Origin: CAYYYG01 sp964490875 | GTDB taxonomy: Bacteria; Patescibacteriota; Microgenomatia; UBA1406; GWC2-37-13 | Direction: 5' to 3' | Assembly (NCBI GenBank): GCA_964490875.1 | Contig: CAZBEF010000001.1 | Location: forward strand, 124,001-188,000 | Length of the DNA: 64,000 nucleotides | Part shown: positions 45,036-53,362 of the stretch, in pieces | Layout: each line of letters opens with the position of its first letter | How positions within the stretch are numbered: position 1 is the stretch's first letter | Notes under the pieces: model-generated | Database searches by the model: none | What the model was told of the DNA's origin: nothing | Seen by the model: the letters and a program-made list of their open reading frames with translations, nothing else | Made by a program: the position numbers and the translations under genes

Positions 45036-46069
45036 TGTTTCACTCAGCTCGGATTAAACTAACAGCTTGGTATCTTCTTATAATCATGCTTATCAGTGTT
45101 GCCTTCAGTGCCGCAATTTATCGAGTGCTTTCTAACGAACTGGAGCAGTTTGCCCGAATGCAGCGCGTACGAATGGAACGGGAAAGAAGACTGTATTATG
45201 GTGGAATTTTGCCATCCATTCCAGCACAAGATCGGCTGGTGCCGGACCCAGAATTGATAGAAGAAGTAAAAGGTCATTTAAAAATTATTTTACTCGTAAT
45301 AAACGGATTAATTTTGATTAGTGCAGGAGGAATTGGGTATTTTCTTGCTGGGCGAACTTTAAAACCAATACAGGAAATGGTTGATGAACAGAAACGATTC
45401 ATTGCCGATGCTTCCCATGAATTCCGAACTCCGCTTACAGCCTTAAAAACAAATATCGAAGTTACCCTAATGGATAAAAAATTTACAACTCACGAAGCCA
45501 AAAAAGTTCTTGAGGAAAGTTTAACTGATATAAATGAACTTCAGTCATTGTCAGATGCTTTACTCAGGCTGGCACAGTATCAGCAGTCAAATACAATCTC
45601 GCAGTTTAAACCAATTTCTCTGACCGAAATTCTGAATGAATCTATAAAAAAAATATCCCACATTGCTAAACAGAAAAACATAACACTAGATGCCGCCGTT
45701 GAAGAACAAAGTATAGTAGGCGACGATCGAAGCTTAACAGAACTGCTGGTTATTCTTCTTGATAATGCCGTTAAATATAGTCCCAAAGATAGTAAAGTAG
45801 TCATATCATCAAAAAAATCAGAGTCGCATGTTATTCTTCAAATTTCAGATGAAGGAGCAGGTATTGAAGAAAAAGATTTGCCACATATCTTCGACCGTTT
45901 CTACAGAGCCGATAAATCACGAACAAAATCTGATATGCCGGGGTATGGTCTTGGTCTTTCTATTGCAAAACAAATAGTCCGTTCACATCATGGTTCTATC
46001 GAAGTAAAAAGCAAAATTAAAAAAGGAACAATGTTTACAGTAACTCTTCCTAAAAAACAAGCAGCTTAA
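45035..46069 (+). CDS. sensor histidine kinase, short two-helix type
   Basis: A 344-residue kinase. TM1 is about residues 9-27 and TM2 about 85-110, with a ~60-residue external loop. A HAMP-like stretch follows, with the H-box ADASHEFRTPLTALK at His128, then NAVKYSP and GYGLGLSIAKQIV in the HATPase domain. It overlaps the regulator stop by one base, making it the most likely cognate kinase. The other kinase, at 43138, may feed the same regulator. Confidence 0.93.
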   Translation: MFHSARIKLTAWYLLIIMLISVAFSAAIYRVLSNELEQFARMQRVRMERERRLYYGGILPSIPAQDRLVPDPELIEEVKGHLKIILLVINGLILISAGGIGYFLAGRTLKPIQEMVDEQKRFIADASHEFRTPLTALKTNIEVTLMDKKFTTHEAKKVLEESLTDINELQSLSDALLRLAQYQQSNTISQFKPISLTEILNESIKKISHIAKQKNITLDAAVEEQSIVGDDRSLTELLVILLDNAVKYSPKDSKVVISSKKSESHVILQISDEGAGIEEKDLPHIFDRFYRADKSRTKSDMPGYGLGLSIAKQIVRSHHGSIEVKSKIKKGTMFTVTLPKKQAA

Positions 46070-46179
46070 TTTTCAGCTGTTCTTCAGTTTTATATTTTAT
46101 ATTTTTATTTCTTGCGTGATATGCATCACTAATGTCAATTATTAATATAATTTCAGTTGAAAGGAGGTGTGAAATACAG

Positions 46180-46695
46180 ATGAAAAAAGGCGCAGTAAAT
46201 CCTATGCTTATAGCCCTTATTGTTGTTGCAGTTCTCGTTGTGGGAATCGGTGCCGTAATGATGAATAAACAGAATTCACAGCAAATAAGTCAAGCACCGG
46301 CCGCACAGACTCAAAATATGGAAGAAGCTGCCGAGTCCACCAGTGCTGAAAGTAAAGAACAGGCAGAAGCAACCGACAAAATGCAGACATCTCCCGCAGT
46401 TGCAGGTACAGAAAGTAGTGCTAAAAGTATTGATGTTGAAGCAGGCAGTTTTTACTACAAACCAAACGAAATCCGCGTAAAGAAAGGTGAAACAGTAAAG
46501 ATCACGCTTCATAGCGTAAGCATGATGCACGATTTTAACATTGATGAATTAAATGTTAAATCACCTATCGTTAAAAACGGCGATACAGGAACAGTCGAGT
46601 TCGTTGCCAGCAAAGCAGGAGAATTCGAATACTATTGTTCTGTCGGCCAGCATAGAGCACAAGGACAGGTAGGAAAGCTTATCGTTGAAGAGTAA
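46180..46695 (+). CDS. membrane-anchored cupredoxin with probable Gln axial ligand
   Basis: A 171-residue protein. Residues 8-27 form a membrane anchor, followed by an acidic Ala/Glu linker and a plastocyanin-like domain from about residue 84. Copper ligands are His117 (MMHDFN), Cys153 and His158 (CSVGQHRAQG). The usual axial Met is Gln163, as in stellacyanin-type sites. It should shuttle electrons outside the membrane. AAGGAGGTG is eleven bases before the ATG and TATAAT is at 46146-46151. An intrinsic terminator follows, so it is its own unit. Confidence 0.88.
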   Translation: MKKGAVNPMLIALIVVAVLVVGIGAVMMNKQNSQQISQAPAAQTQNMEEAAESTSAESKEQAEATDKMQTSPAVAGTESSAKSIDVEAGSFYYKPNEIRVKKGETVKITLHSVSMMHDFNIDELNVKSPIVKNGDTGTVEFVASKAGEFEYYCSVGQHRAQGQVGKLIVEE

Positions 46696-46712
46696 GAATT
46701 ATCTAGATAATT

Positions 46713-46745
46713 AAAAAGCAGCCTCTTTCGGGAGGCTGTTTTTTA
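46713..46745 (+). terminator. intrinsic terminator after the cupredoxin gene
   Basis: AAAAAGCAGCCTC pairs with GAGGCTGTTTTTT around a short loop (TTTCGG). The 3' T-run follows directly on the stem. Confidence 0.9.
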
Positions 46746-46850
46746 TCGTTACAGAATTATTACGGTATTCTTATAGGTTTTCAATCTTGGGCTTTTATAA
46801 TGCTGATTACTATAGTAGAATAAAGCCGAATGAAAATATAGTTTAATACT

Positions 46851-47138
46851 ATGGTAATAAAAACAATGATATATTTAATTCTACTTTTATCTGCACCGAT
46901 GATTGCCTATTATGGCATGTTTGAGGTTATGCCTGTTATTATTCAATATTCTCTGATACTTGCTTCTCTTGTCTTCTCTTTTAGTATCATAGCATTACTC
47001 TATTTTGCATATGCCGCAATAAAGTTGTTAGCCGAGGGGTGCTTCTTCTGCCTTACGAAAGTCAATCAACTATTCCATGAAATGGGTTCAGTTTCTCTTC
47101 GCCGTTCTCAGAATATTCGCATGGTAAGCAGATTTTAA
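46851..47138 (+). CDS. hypothetical small membrane protein
   Basis: A 95-residue frame with two membrane helices (about 4-25 and 32-58) and a basic tail. I do not recognise it. The last 51 bases overlap the 3' end of the convergent acyltransferase gene. A TATAGT box lies near 46838, but no Shine-Dalgarno site is present. It could be real or the overlap could mean a spurious frame. Confidence 0.45.
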   Translation: MVIKTMIYLILLLSAPMIAYYGMFEVMPVIIQYSLILASLVFSFSIIALLYFAYAAIKLLAEGCFFCLTKVNQLFHEMGSVSLRRSQNIRMVSRF

Positions 47139-48143
47139 CCAGGCAATACCTTCACAGATAAGTAGACTGAATATAAATACTACAAGAAACTGCAGAAGCG
47201 GATTACTCCAAAAAGCATTGTTTTTCGTCATTTTTAATACCACGTCGAGAAGAATATAGTGAATAAAAAATAATGAATAAGAATGTTTACTCAGAAACAA
47301 ACTGATTCTTTTCACGAACATATTGCTGTATACTGTCTTTTCTCCCGCTATTAAAATCAGGAACGTTATGCAGAAGCCATAAGAAATATAATATAAACCC
47401 GGCGGATATTTATAATCCACAAGCTGAAATGATCTGCGGGTTACGGAATGGATTATCATCAGCAATGCAAAAACTACTGCACTTATTACGGCGCCATACC
47501 AATATCTTCTGATTATTTTATGGCGGTCTGTTTCAGTATGTTCTTTCCAAACTATATAGAAAGCAATCAGCAGAATTACCGACCATGAAATCCACATCAC
47601 GTTCCTAAAATATTCGTAGGGGAAACGGATAATTGTAAATACCAAAGTTACTAAAGAAGAAAAAATAATATATGCATATAATATCTTTTTTTTATGCAGT
47701 CCCTGCATAAGTATTGGGAAGAGAACTGTCAGTTGAAAAAATAAAAGCGGTAGCCAGTTTAAATCTACTCCGCCAATCAGAAGTACCGATTTTACAATAA
47801 ACGGCAACGATTTCTGCAGTCCTAAACCGGAAAAAAATTGAGGGAAAAGTATCCACAACAGATAATGGGCAGTGAGGTAGATATAAAATGGTATTACCAG
47901 CTTCCAGAATCGTTTTATATACCAGCTCACAATTTTTATCTCGGTGCGAAACTTTTCTTTATACCTCGCAGTGAGAACATATCCAGAGCAGAAGACAAAT
48001 GATACTACTACAAAGTTTAAGTAATTCCACCAAAAATAATAGAGTTTATTATTCAGATGAAAGGATAATGTATGAATAGCAACCACGCCGACAATGGCAA
48101 CAGCACGAAGAAAATCTATATGTTCAAATCGTTTTTGTATCAC
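47088..48143 (-). CDS. acyltransferase family 3 (OafA-like) membrane protein
   Basis: A 351-residue protein with about ten membrane helices. HIDFLRAVAIVGVVAIHT at the start is the family motif (usual DxLRxxAxxxVxxxH), with the catalytic His at residue 25. It should acylate surface sugars or lipids. The start codon is GTG: TATAAT (complement 48150-48155) ends six bases before it, which supports GTG as first codon of a leaderless message. Confidence 0.9.
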   Translation of the reverse strand: MIQKRFEHIDFLRAVAIVGVVAIHTLSFHLNNKLYYFWWNYLNFVVVSFVFCSGYVLTARYKEKFRTEIKIVSWYIKRFWKLVIPFYIYLTAHYLLWILFPQFFSGLGLQKSLPFIVKSVLLIGGVDLNWLPLLFFQLTVLFPILMQGLHKKKILYAYIIFSSLVTLVFTIIRFPYEYFRNVMWISWSVILLIAFYIVWKEHTETDRHKIIRRYWYGAVISAVVFALLMIIHSVTRRSFQLVDYKYPPGLYYISYGFCITFLILIAGEKTVYSNMFVKRISLFLSKHSYSLFFIHYILLDVVLKMTKNNAFWSNPLLQFLVVFIFSLLICEGIAWLKSAYHANILRTAKRN

Positions 48144-48226
48144 ATTAAGATTATACTGGTTTTTCTGTAGAAAATTAAAAGCGAATGGATATTATGCTCT
48201 ATTTTATGTTACAATGAATACCAGAT

Positions 48227-49357
48227 ATGATCGAGGAAAATAGAACCGTTTATTCATATATATCTCTTGGGTTAACCAGTATTATCACCGTTCTTGTGAC
48301 ATGGTTTCTTACTCCTCATGCCGGCCATTCAAGCGTGTATCTTATTCTTATTCTTTTGATTACATTTAATGCCTGGCTTGCCGGCATTCAGCAAGGTTTG
48401 CTAATCACCTTCATCACAACATTTAACCTGATATATTTTTTTATTATTCCCTACCAGCTTGGCACTACTAATCCGCTCATTACTGTCTATGAAATCGGCA
48501 TCTTTCTTATCACCGGTTCTTCGATTACCTATATCATTGAACGATATAAAAAGACAGATGTGGTGGCCGAATATAAACAGAAATTGGCAGATTATCGGAA
48601 GGATCTTGAAAAAATCGCCACCGACAATAATAAAATGCATAAGGAAATAAAACTGCGCGATGAGTTTTTATCTATTGCATCGCATGAGCTTAAGACGCCA
48701 TTAACTTCAATGCTTCTTAAACTGCAGGGAGTTCTTCATAGTATTCGGAATGTTACTTTAGCTAATTTCTCAGTAGAAAAATTGTTAAAAGATGTACAGA
48801 CAGCGGAACAGCAGTCGCAGCGGCTGGCACGGTTAATTAATGATCTTTTGAATGTTTCTTTGATTACAACCGGAAGACTGAATCTGGAGTTGGGAAAAGC
48901 AGATTTGGTGGCACTTTTGCAGGAAGTTATCAGCGAATTTACTGAAAAGCTGGAAAAAGGCGGATATACGGTGAAGCTAGATACCGATGAAAAAATAGAG
49001 GCGGTGATTGATAAACTTCGCATTGAACAGATGATTACGAATTTATTGTCGAATGCCATAAAGTACGGCCGCCATAAGCCGATTGAAATTAGTTTGAAAG
49101 GAAACGATATGTGGGCAAAGTTAGTGGTGAAAGATAACGGGATTGGTATTCAGCCCAGTCATAAGGAGCGGATTTTTGAATTATTTGAGCGGGGAGTGTC
49201 GAACCATTCCTATAAAGGACTAGGCGTTGGGTTATACATTGCCAATCAGATTGTACGGGCTCATCATGGCACAATTAAGGTAGAGAGCAAACACAATGTG
49301 GGGTCTACATTTACGGTTGAGCTTCCGTTGAAACAGCCGGAGAAGAAAGAGAGTTAA
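48227..49357 (+). CDS. sensor histidine kinase with DUF4118-like membrane domain
   Basis: A 376-residue orphan kinase. Four membrane helices fill residues ~10-105, similar to the DUF4118-like start of the kinase at 43138. A coiled coil leads to HisKA with IASHELKTPLTSM (His153). HATPase shows NLLSNAIKYG and GLGVGLYIAN. No receiver gene adjoins it. TACAAT (48210-48215) is eleven bases before the ATG. Its 3' end overlaps the convergent C39/TPR gene by 47 bases. Confidence 0.9.
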   Translation: MIEENRTVYSYISLGLTSIITVLVTWFLTPHAGHSSVYLILILLITFNAWLAGIQQGLLITFITTFNLIYFFIIPYQLGTTNPLITVYEIGIFLITGSSITYIIERYKKTDVVAEYKQKLADYRKDLEKIATDNNKMHKEIKLRDEFLSIASHELKTPLTSMLLKLQGVLHSIRNVTLANFSVEKLLKDVQTAEQQSQRLARLINDLLNVSLITTGRLNLELGKADLVALLQEVISEFTEKLEKGGYTVKLDTDEKIEAVIDKLRIEQMITNLLSNAIKYGRHKPIEISLKGNDMWAKLVVKDNGIGIQPSHKERIFELFERGVSNHSYKGLGVGLYIANQIVRAHHGTIKVESKHNVGSTFTVELPLKQPEKKES

Positions 49358-50450
49358 CTTTCTGCTTCATTTGGTCTCCTGAGTTATAATACAATGCTTT
49401 TTCAAATTCCTGTCCAGCTAATTCATTTTTACCTTGTTGTTTATAAGCGATTCCTCTCATCAAATAAATTTCTGAGAATGCTCGGTTATTGACTAACATC
49501 TGATCGGTTAACTGAAATAGTTTGTCGTATTGTTTCGTTTGTAGGTATGCTTCGGCTGGTTCTGTTTGATACCACAGCATCCGTGCAGGCAATCTATTTT
49601 GTACTGATTCAAATAATTGAATGGACTTTTCATAGTCTTTCAAATAAAACAGTGCAATACTTTGGTTAAATACCGGGTAGAAGTCATTTGGATTTTTGTC
49701 TGCTTCATCATGAGCTGTGTCATAGGCATGCTGCCAAGCTGTTTTTTCATCACCATATTCTTTTAAAATACTTCTGGCTAATTCATCTTTTTCTTTGGGC
49801 ACAGCTATCAGAAATTCATAATTAAACGGCTGCCAGAGGGAAAGAAATAATTGATACGGAAATCGCAGGTCTTTTCCTTCAAACGAATCATCCTGAATGA
49901 TTTCACCGGTCGCATCATCATATCCTCTTACCAATCGATAATGTCCGATGTCTTCTCCCGGATGAAGCCATGTGCGCACAACTACTGGAATATCGTTAGC
50001 GATGAATAATTTCAAAAGTTCAAGGCTTCCGGATGGTCTATGATACGGAATTAAGTTGTAATGCTTCGCTTCTTCGGCCATTTCCTCCAACGTAACCGAC
50101 TTATCATCATTATCGCCTATTTGATTTTGATACGGCCTGAGCCGCAGTCCTAATTCTTGCTGGGAAATATTGATATCTGAATATGAAAGAAGCATAGAAA
50201 GGCTTGCCGGTCCGCAGTTGTTGAATGTTTGAAATGCATGAGTCCGCATCGGAATAATCGTAGAAGCTCCGGGTTTGTTTGGCTGAATTGCAGGCGTTTG
50301 GGTCTGTTTTTGCATCGATGTGGTTTTAATTTCTTGATATAAATCATGTTCGATGTTTTTTGGAGTATAATAATTCTTTGTCAGTAAAATTACACCAACC
50401 CCTGCTAAGGTACAGAAGACCACAAAAAGGAGAACGGATATTCGTTTCAT
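49311..50450 (-). CDS. exported C39-like peptidase domain with TPR repeats
   Basis: A 379-residue protein. Residues 4-24 form a signal anchor. FNNCGPASLSMLL carries the papain-type Cys79, and IGHYRLVRGYDDATGEII the catalytic His and partner. From about residue 245 there are three or four TPR-like helix pairs (PVFNQSIALFYLKDYEKSI, AFSEIYLMRGIAYKQQGK). It probably processes or binds peptides at the cell surface. I start at MKRISVLL because TACAAT (complement 50459-50464) is eight bases upstream. It is divergent from the L,D-transpeptidase gene. Confidence 0.85.
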   Translation of the reverse strand: MKRISVLLFVVFCTLAGVGVILLTKNYYTPKNIEHDLYQEIKTTSMQKQTQTPAIQPNKPGASTIIPMRTHAFQTFNNCGPASLSMLLSYSDINISQQELGLRLRPYQNQIGDNDDKSVTLEEMAEEAKHYNLIPYHRPSGSLELLKLFIANDIPVVVRTWLHPGEDIGHYRLVRGYDDATGEIIQDDSFEGKDLRFPYQLFLSLWQPFNYEFLIAVPKEKDELARSILKEYGDEKTAWQHAYDTAHDEADKNPNDFYPVFNQSIALFYLKDYEKSIQLFESVQNRLPARMLWYQTEPAEAYLQTKQYDKLFQLTDQMLVNNRAFSEIYLMRGIAYKQQGKNELAGQEFEKALYYNSGDQMKQKVNSLSSPAVSTEAQP

Positions 50451-50482
50451 AGATTGTAATTGTACCATTTGAATGTAAAAGT

Positions 50483-51067
50483 ATGAAAAAAAAAGTTGTA
50501 ATCGGCGCATCAACCACGGTATTGGTTTTAATTCTTGCAGGATTGTTTTTATTCCTGCAGCAGTATGTTTTCACAAAAAAAATGACCGAGGAACGATCGT
50601 ACTGGTTTATTCTGCATAGAAAATCAAATGTGGAAATGCTGTATCATGGCGTCGCCGGAGATATTGAGAAAAGCAAACTGGTGAAAAAATTTTCAGTACA
50701 AACGGGAATCCCAGGAGAACGGCCCACCCCATTACCATCTCTTGTGGGCAAACCGTATTGGATCATTACTGAAAAACTTGATGCGAGCGATAATCCTCTT
50801 ACCAGTCCCTATTTTCTAACCTTAAATATTCCCTATACCGAAGAAGAACCATACGGGCCCACTCCGTATTTAGAATGTAACGGCCAATGCAACTGGCAGC
50901 TGCCGGGAGCGTTCGGACTTCATGGAACCGGAGTAGATCACGATACCATTCTTCCCGACGATCCGGGGAGTTCCGGCTGTATCCGCCACAATAATAACGA
51001 TATTACGTATATTTATAATATTCTTGATCTTTCAAAAGAAGTCCGGTATTACATTCAAGATGTTTAG
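50483..51067 (+). CDS. L,D-transpeptidase (YkuD family)
   Basis: A 194-residue protein with an N-terminal membrane anchor (about 5-28). The YkuD active site is complete: GLHGTG (His147) and SSGCIRHNN with catalytic Cys166. An extra CNGQC pair at 132-136 could form a disulfide. It cross-links peptidoglycan stem peptides or attaches proteins outside the membrane. It starts 32 bp from the divergent C39/TPR gene, which may act on the same envelope. It overlaps the convergent gene at 51064 by four bases. Confidence 0.92.
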   Translation: MKKKVVIGASTTVLVLILAGLFLFLQQYVFTKKMTEERSYWFILHRKSNVEMLYHGVAGDIEKSKLVKKFSVQTGIPGERPTPLPSLVGKPYWIITEKLDASDNPLTSPYFLTLNIPYTEEEPYGPTPYLECNGQCNWQLPGAFGLHGTGVDHDTILPDDPGSSGCIRHNNNDITYIYNILDLSKEVRYYIQDV

Positions 51068-51333
51068 CGTTTCTGCTTCTTCCTTTTCGGAGGCCCCCAC
51101 CGCCATTCCGGTTTTTCACCAGTTTTAAAGCATATAATCAGGAGAATAACCGTAAGTGTTGCAACGCCGGTAAGATACGGAATTATAAAGTTTGTTTTTC
51201 CAAATACTATCTGGCTACCGTGAACGATAGCCCACAGAAATAGTAAATATACAGCAATAACTGTCCAGCCTTCCCAGGTAACCGGATACCAACCCCAGCC
51301 GAAATTTTTTGCCTTAAACCAATAGCGTTTCAT
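51064..51333 (-). CDS. small conserved membrane protein
   Basis: An 89-residue protein with two membrane helices (about 25-44 and 50-70). The N-terminal YWFKAKNFGWGWYPVTWEGW is a motif I have seen in many small proteins of CPR and other bacteria, with no assigned function. The C-terminus is highly basic (KRKKQKR) and likely cytoplasmic. Confidence 0.8.
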   Translation of the reverse strand: MKRYWFKAKNFGWGWYPVTWEGWTVIAVYLLFLWAIVHGSQIVFGKTNFIIPYLTGVATLTVILLIICFKTGEKPEWRWGPPKRKKQKR

Positions 51334-51451
51334 AATTTTATTATATACCCAAAATTGAATTTACATCTTTCATTACTCTTACTTTTTTTTACAGTTCATC
51401 ATATAGGCAGTCCGTATACTTCTTTTAATTATAAGTAAGGAGGTGATCTAT

Positions 51452-51685
51452 ATGCCGAGAGGAGACAAATCAAAATATACCGATAAACAAAAACGCCAAG
51501 CCGAGCATATTGAAGAAGGATACGAACGGCGGGGAATTGCCGAAAACGAAGCCGAAAAAAGAGCATGGGCTACCGTAAATAAAATATACGGTGGCGGTGA
51601 AAAAAGTGGATCCGGCCGGGGGAAAGGAATCAATAAGGAGCCGTACATAAAAGGTGGACAAAAAGGAGGTTCATCGAAATCATAA
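51452..51685 (+). CDS. small basic 'plasmid stabilization'-type protein
   Basis: A 77-residue basic protein. MPRGDKSKYTDKQKRQAEH, then RAWATVNKIYGGG, matches a widespread small family often annotated as plasmid stabilization protein, which is not supported by function. The C-terminus is Gly/Ser/Lys-rich. There is no plasmid or toxin gene near. A very strong Shine-Dalgarno site, AAGGAGGTGAT, precedes the ATG, so the protein is likely abundant and may be a nucleic-acid-binding stress protein (inference). Confidence 0.82.
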   Translation: MPRGDKSKYTDKQKRQAEHIEEGYERRGIAENEAEKRAWATVNKIYGGGEKSGSGRGKGINKEPYIKGGQKGGSSKS

Positions 51686-51752
51686 AACATTGATATCAGC
51701 GATTTTTCAGAATCAATTTGTAATATGGGATTATGGAAGGAGGTGAAATGAA

Positions 51753-52244
51753 ATGATTTCTAAAAAAATATTGATTCCCGTTATAGCATTGGTTATAACG
51801 GGGGGAACGGTTTTTGTCGCATCGGGCGTCAACGCCCAAACTCCTGCCGACAGGCTTTCCGAACTTTCCGAAGTCATTGCCCAGAAATTTGGATTGGATA
51901 AATCTAAAGTCCAAACTGTTGTCGATGAATTCCATACTTCAAAAATGAAAGAGCGGCACGCCGAGATGCAGAAAAAATGGGAAGATAAACTTACCCAGGA
52001 TGTAAAAGACGGCAAAATAACCGAAACACAAAAACAGGCTATTTTAAAAAAATTAGCGGAATTAAAAAGCGCTAATAATCCAGATACTATGAAGAATATG
52101 ACTGCGGAAGAACGAAAAAAAACCATGGAAACGAAACGTGCCGAACTGAAATCATGGGCTGAGTCGCAGGGAATAGATCCGAGTTATGTCATATTTGGTT
52201 TTGGACGAGGCGGTTTGCACAAACAGGGTTGGAGCAAACCATAA
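51753..52244 (+). CDS. exported helical protein with strong RBS
   Basis: A 163-residue protein. A signal peptide (residues 1-28) ends at VNAQ. The rest is charged and helical: two ~30-residue helices (LDKSKVQTVVDEFHTSKMKE and ITETQKQAILKKLAELK), with a Gly/His tail. The charge pattern recalls Spy/CpxP-like periplasmic helical proteins, but I cannot confirm the LTxxQ motif. AAGGAGGTG (51737-51745) lies seven bases before the ATG. A strong terminator follows. Confidence 0.75.
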   Translation: MISKKILIPVIALVITGGTVFVASGVNAQTPADRLSELSEVIAQKFGLDKSKVQTVVDEFHTSKMKERHAEMQKKWEDKLTQDVKDGKITETQKQAILKKLAELKSANNPDTMKNMTAEERKKTMETKRAELKSWAESQGIDPSYVIFGFGRGGLHKQGWSKP

Positions 52245-52274
52245 CTACTTCAAATAACAGCTGTTTAATTTGAG

Positions 52275-52309
52275 CGCTCTAAGTTTGAAAGCTTAGAGCG
52301 TTTTTTTTT
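52275..52309 (+). terminator. intrinsic terminator shared by convergent genes
   Basis: CGCTCTAAG (52275-52283) pairs with CTTAGAGCG (52292-52300), then nine T. It ends the exported helical protein gene. It overlaps the last codons of the convergent FTR1 gene. Confidence 0.92.
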
Positions 52310-53132
52310 GAGCAAACGAAGTTTTTTTTCTGCGGAAGAATAGCATATAAATCAAAAGTACATACACAGCCATTATTGCGAGCCTTGCCAAACTAAAATC
52401 CCGGTCGATTCCAAAAAAACTCTGAATAAGATGACCTAAAGGACTGTGTTTATCGGGTAAAAATTTAAGTGGTATTGCGATTATTTGTTCAAGTTTGATA
52501 TTAAACTGATGCTCCAGCATCTCATTCACTCCATTTTGTACCAGTGAAGCTCCCAGAAGAATAATCATATATTCTGTTGCTTTAAAAACTTTTCCAATGG
52601 GAAATCGAATATAGGCGAAGAAAGTCATTAGTCCAATAATTGTTGCGCTGAAAAATCCTATCAGAAGTCCAGTCAGATTCTGCATAAATTCGGCAAACAG
52701 TGCGGTGCTTGCCGTGAACAATGCAATCTCGAATCCTTCCCGCAATACAAGAAAAATAATCGTAAAAAACAGCGACATATCAAATGCATTTTCCTGTAAT
52801 TTCTGATGAGCTTTTATCAGTGAACTGCCCCGGTTATGCCGAATCACGTCATGCAGCGAAAATACTACATAGGCAATAAAAAGGCCTGAGAAAATCAGTA
52901 AATATCCTTCAAGAATTTCCGCCCGATCTTCTGTGAGTATCATATGAGCGCGATCTCCGAGCATATAGGTGCCGATTGACATCAGAAGTGAAATAAACAA
53001 CCCTAAGCCAGCCGCTAAACTAATCTCAAGCTCTTTTTTCAGCTTCATTTTGCGGGAAATCCCCAAAAAAACTCCGACAATTAAGAATGCTTCCAGAAAT
53101 TCACGAAATGCTATCACTCCTGTGGTTATCAT
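52293..53132 (-). CDS. FTR1-family iron permease
   Basis: A 279-residue permease with about seven membrane helices. It has the two REXXE iron motifs: REFLEA (residues 10-15) and REGFEIALF in the second half. Family members import Fe3+ (with a ferroxidase) or Fe2+ (EfeU-type). No EfeO/EfeB partner is near, though a cupredoxin is encoded at 46180. The gene has a strong promoter and a ~150-base leader with an intrinsic terminator, unlike most genes in the window, so regulated read-through is likely. Confidence 0.9.
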   Translation of the reverse strand: MITTGVIAFREFLEAFLIVGVFLGISRKMKLKKELEISLAAGLGLFISLLMSIGTYMLGDRAHMILTEDRAEILEGYLLIFSGLFIAYVVFSLHDVIRHNRGSSLIKAHQKLQENAFDMSLFFTIIFLVLREGFEIALFTASTALFAEFMQNLTGLLIGFFSATIIGLMTFFAYIRFPIGKVFKATEYMIILLGASLVQNGVNEMLEHQFNIKLEQIIAIPLKFLPDKHSPLGHLIQSFFGIDRDFSLARLAIMAVYVLLIYMLFFRRKKTSFAQKKTL

Positions 53133-53285
53133 ACTTTGAAATTAAATCTTAATAGTGGTTTTCACCACAAAAAAACGACCACAGTTATCGGGTCGTATCC
53201 TTTTTGGAAGGGGGTGCTCCTCCCGGGTATGTAACTGCACCCTTCAGCGAAAAAACATTGTCATAGTGTGATAAACGAACAACAA
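53133..53285 (-). promoter_or_regulatory. structured leader of the FTR1 gene, candidate attenuator or riboswitch
   Basis: From a predicted start near 53285 the RNA runs ~90 bases before a terminator hairpin, then ~37 bases to the ATG. GAAGGGTGC pairs with GCACCCCCTTC (9 bp with a two-base bulge). CAGTTA on the inner side of this stem is complementary to TAACTG in the terminator loop, so the two folds may communicate. A small hairpin GTGGTGAAAACCAC lies just before the coding region. I do not recognise a known riboswitch consensus. The architecture is that of a metal- or metabolite-responsive attenuator; this is inference. Confidence 0.6.
53169..53196 (-). terminator. intrinsic terminator within the FTR1 leader
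   Basis: On the minus strand ACGACC (53196-53191 complement side) pairs with GGTCGT around the loop CGATAACTGT, followed by seven T. It lies between the promoter and the coding region, so it must be bypassed for FTR1 expression. Confidence 0.82.
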
Positions 53286-53290
53286 CCTTT

Positions 53291-53319
53291 ACTATACCTT
53301 TTTGGCCAGTAATTGTCAA
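53291..53319 (-). promoter_or_regulatory. sigma70-type promoter of the FTR1 gene
   Basis: On the minus strand TTGACA (53319-53314), 17 bases, then TATAGT (53296-53291). Predicted start near 53285, about 150 bases upstream of the coding region. With the promoter at 34450 it is the best-matching full promoter in the window. Confidence 0.85.
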
Positions 53320-53362
53320 TTGCAGTCTTATTACCATCTGTATTCGTGTACAATAGTTGCGT

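Noticed and set aside
51452..51685. Plasmid-maintenance role for the small basic protein
   Set aside because: The family name is historical; no plasmid, toxin or partition gene is near.
51731..52126. Minus-strand frame of 131 residues opposite the exported helical protein
   Set aside because: Ser/Phe-rich antisense of a gene with signal peptide, strong RBS and terminator.
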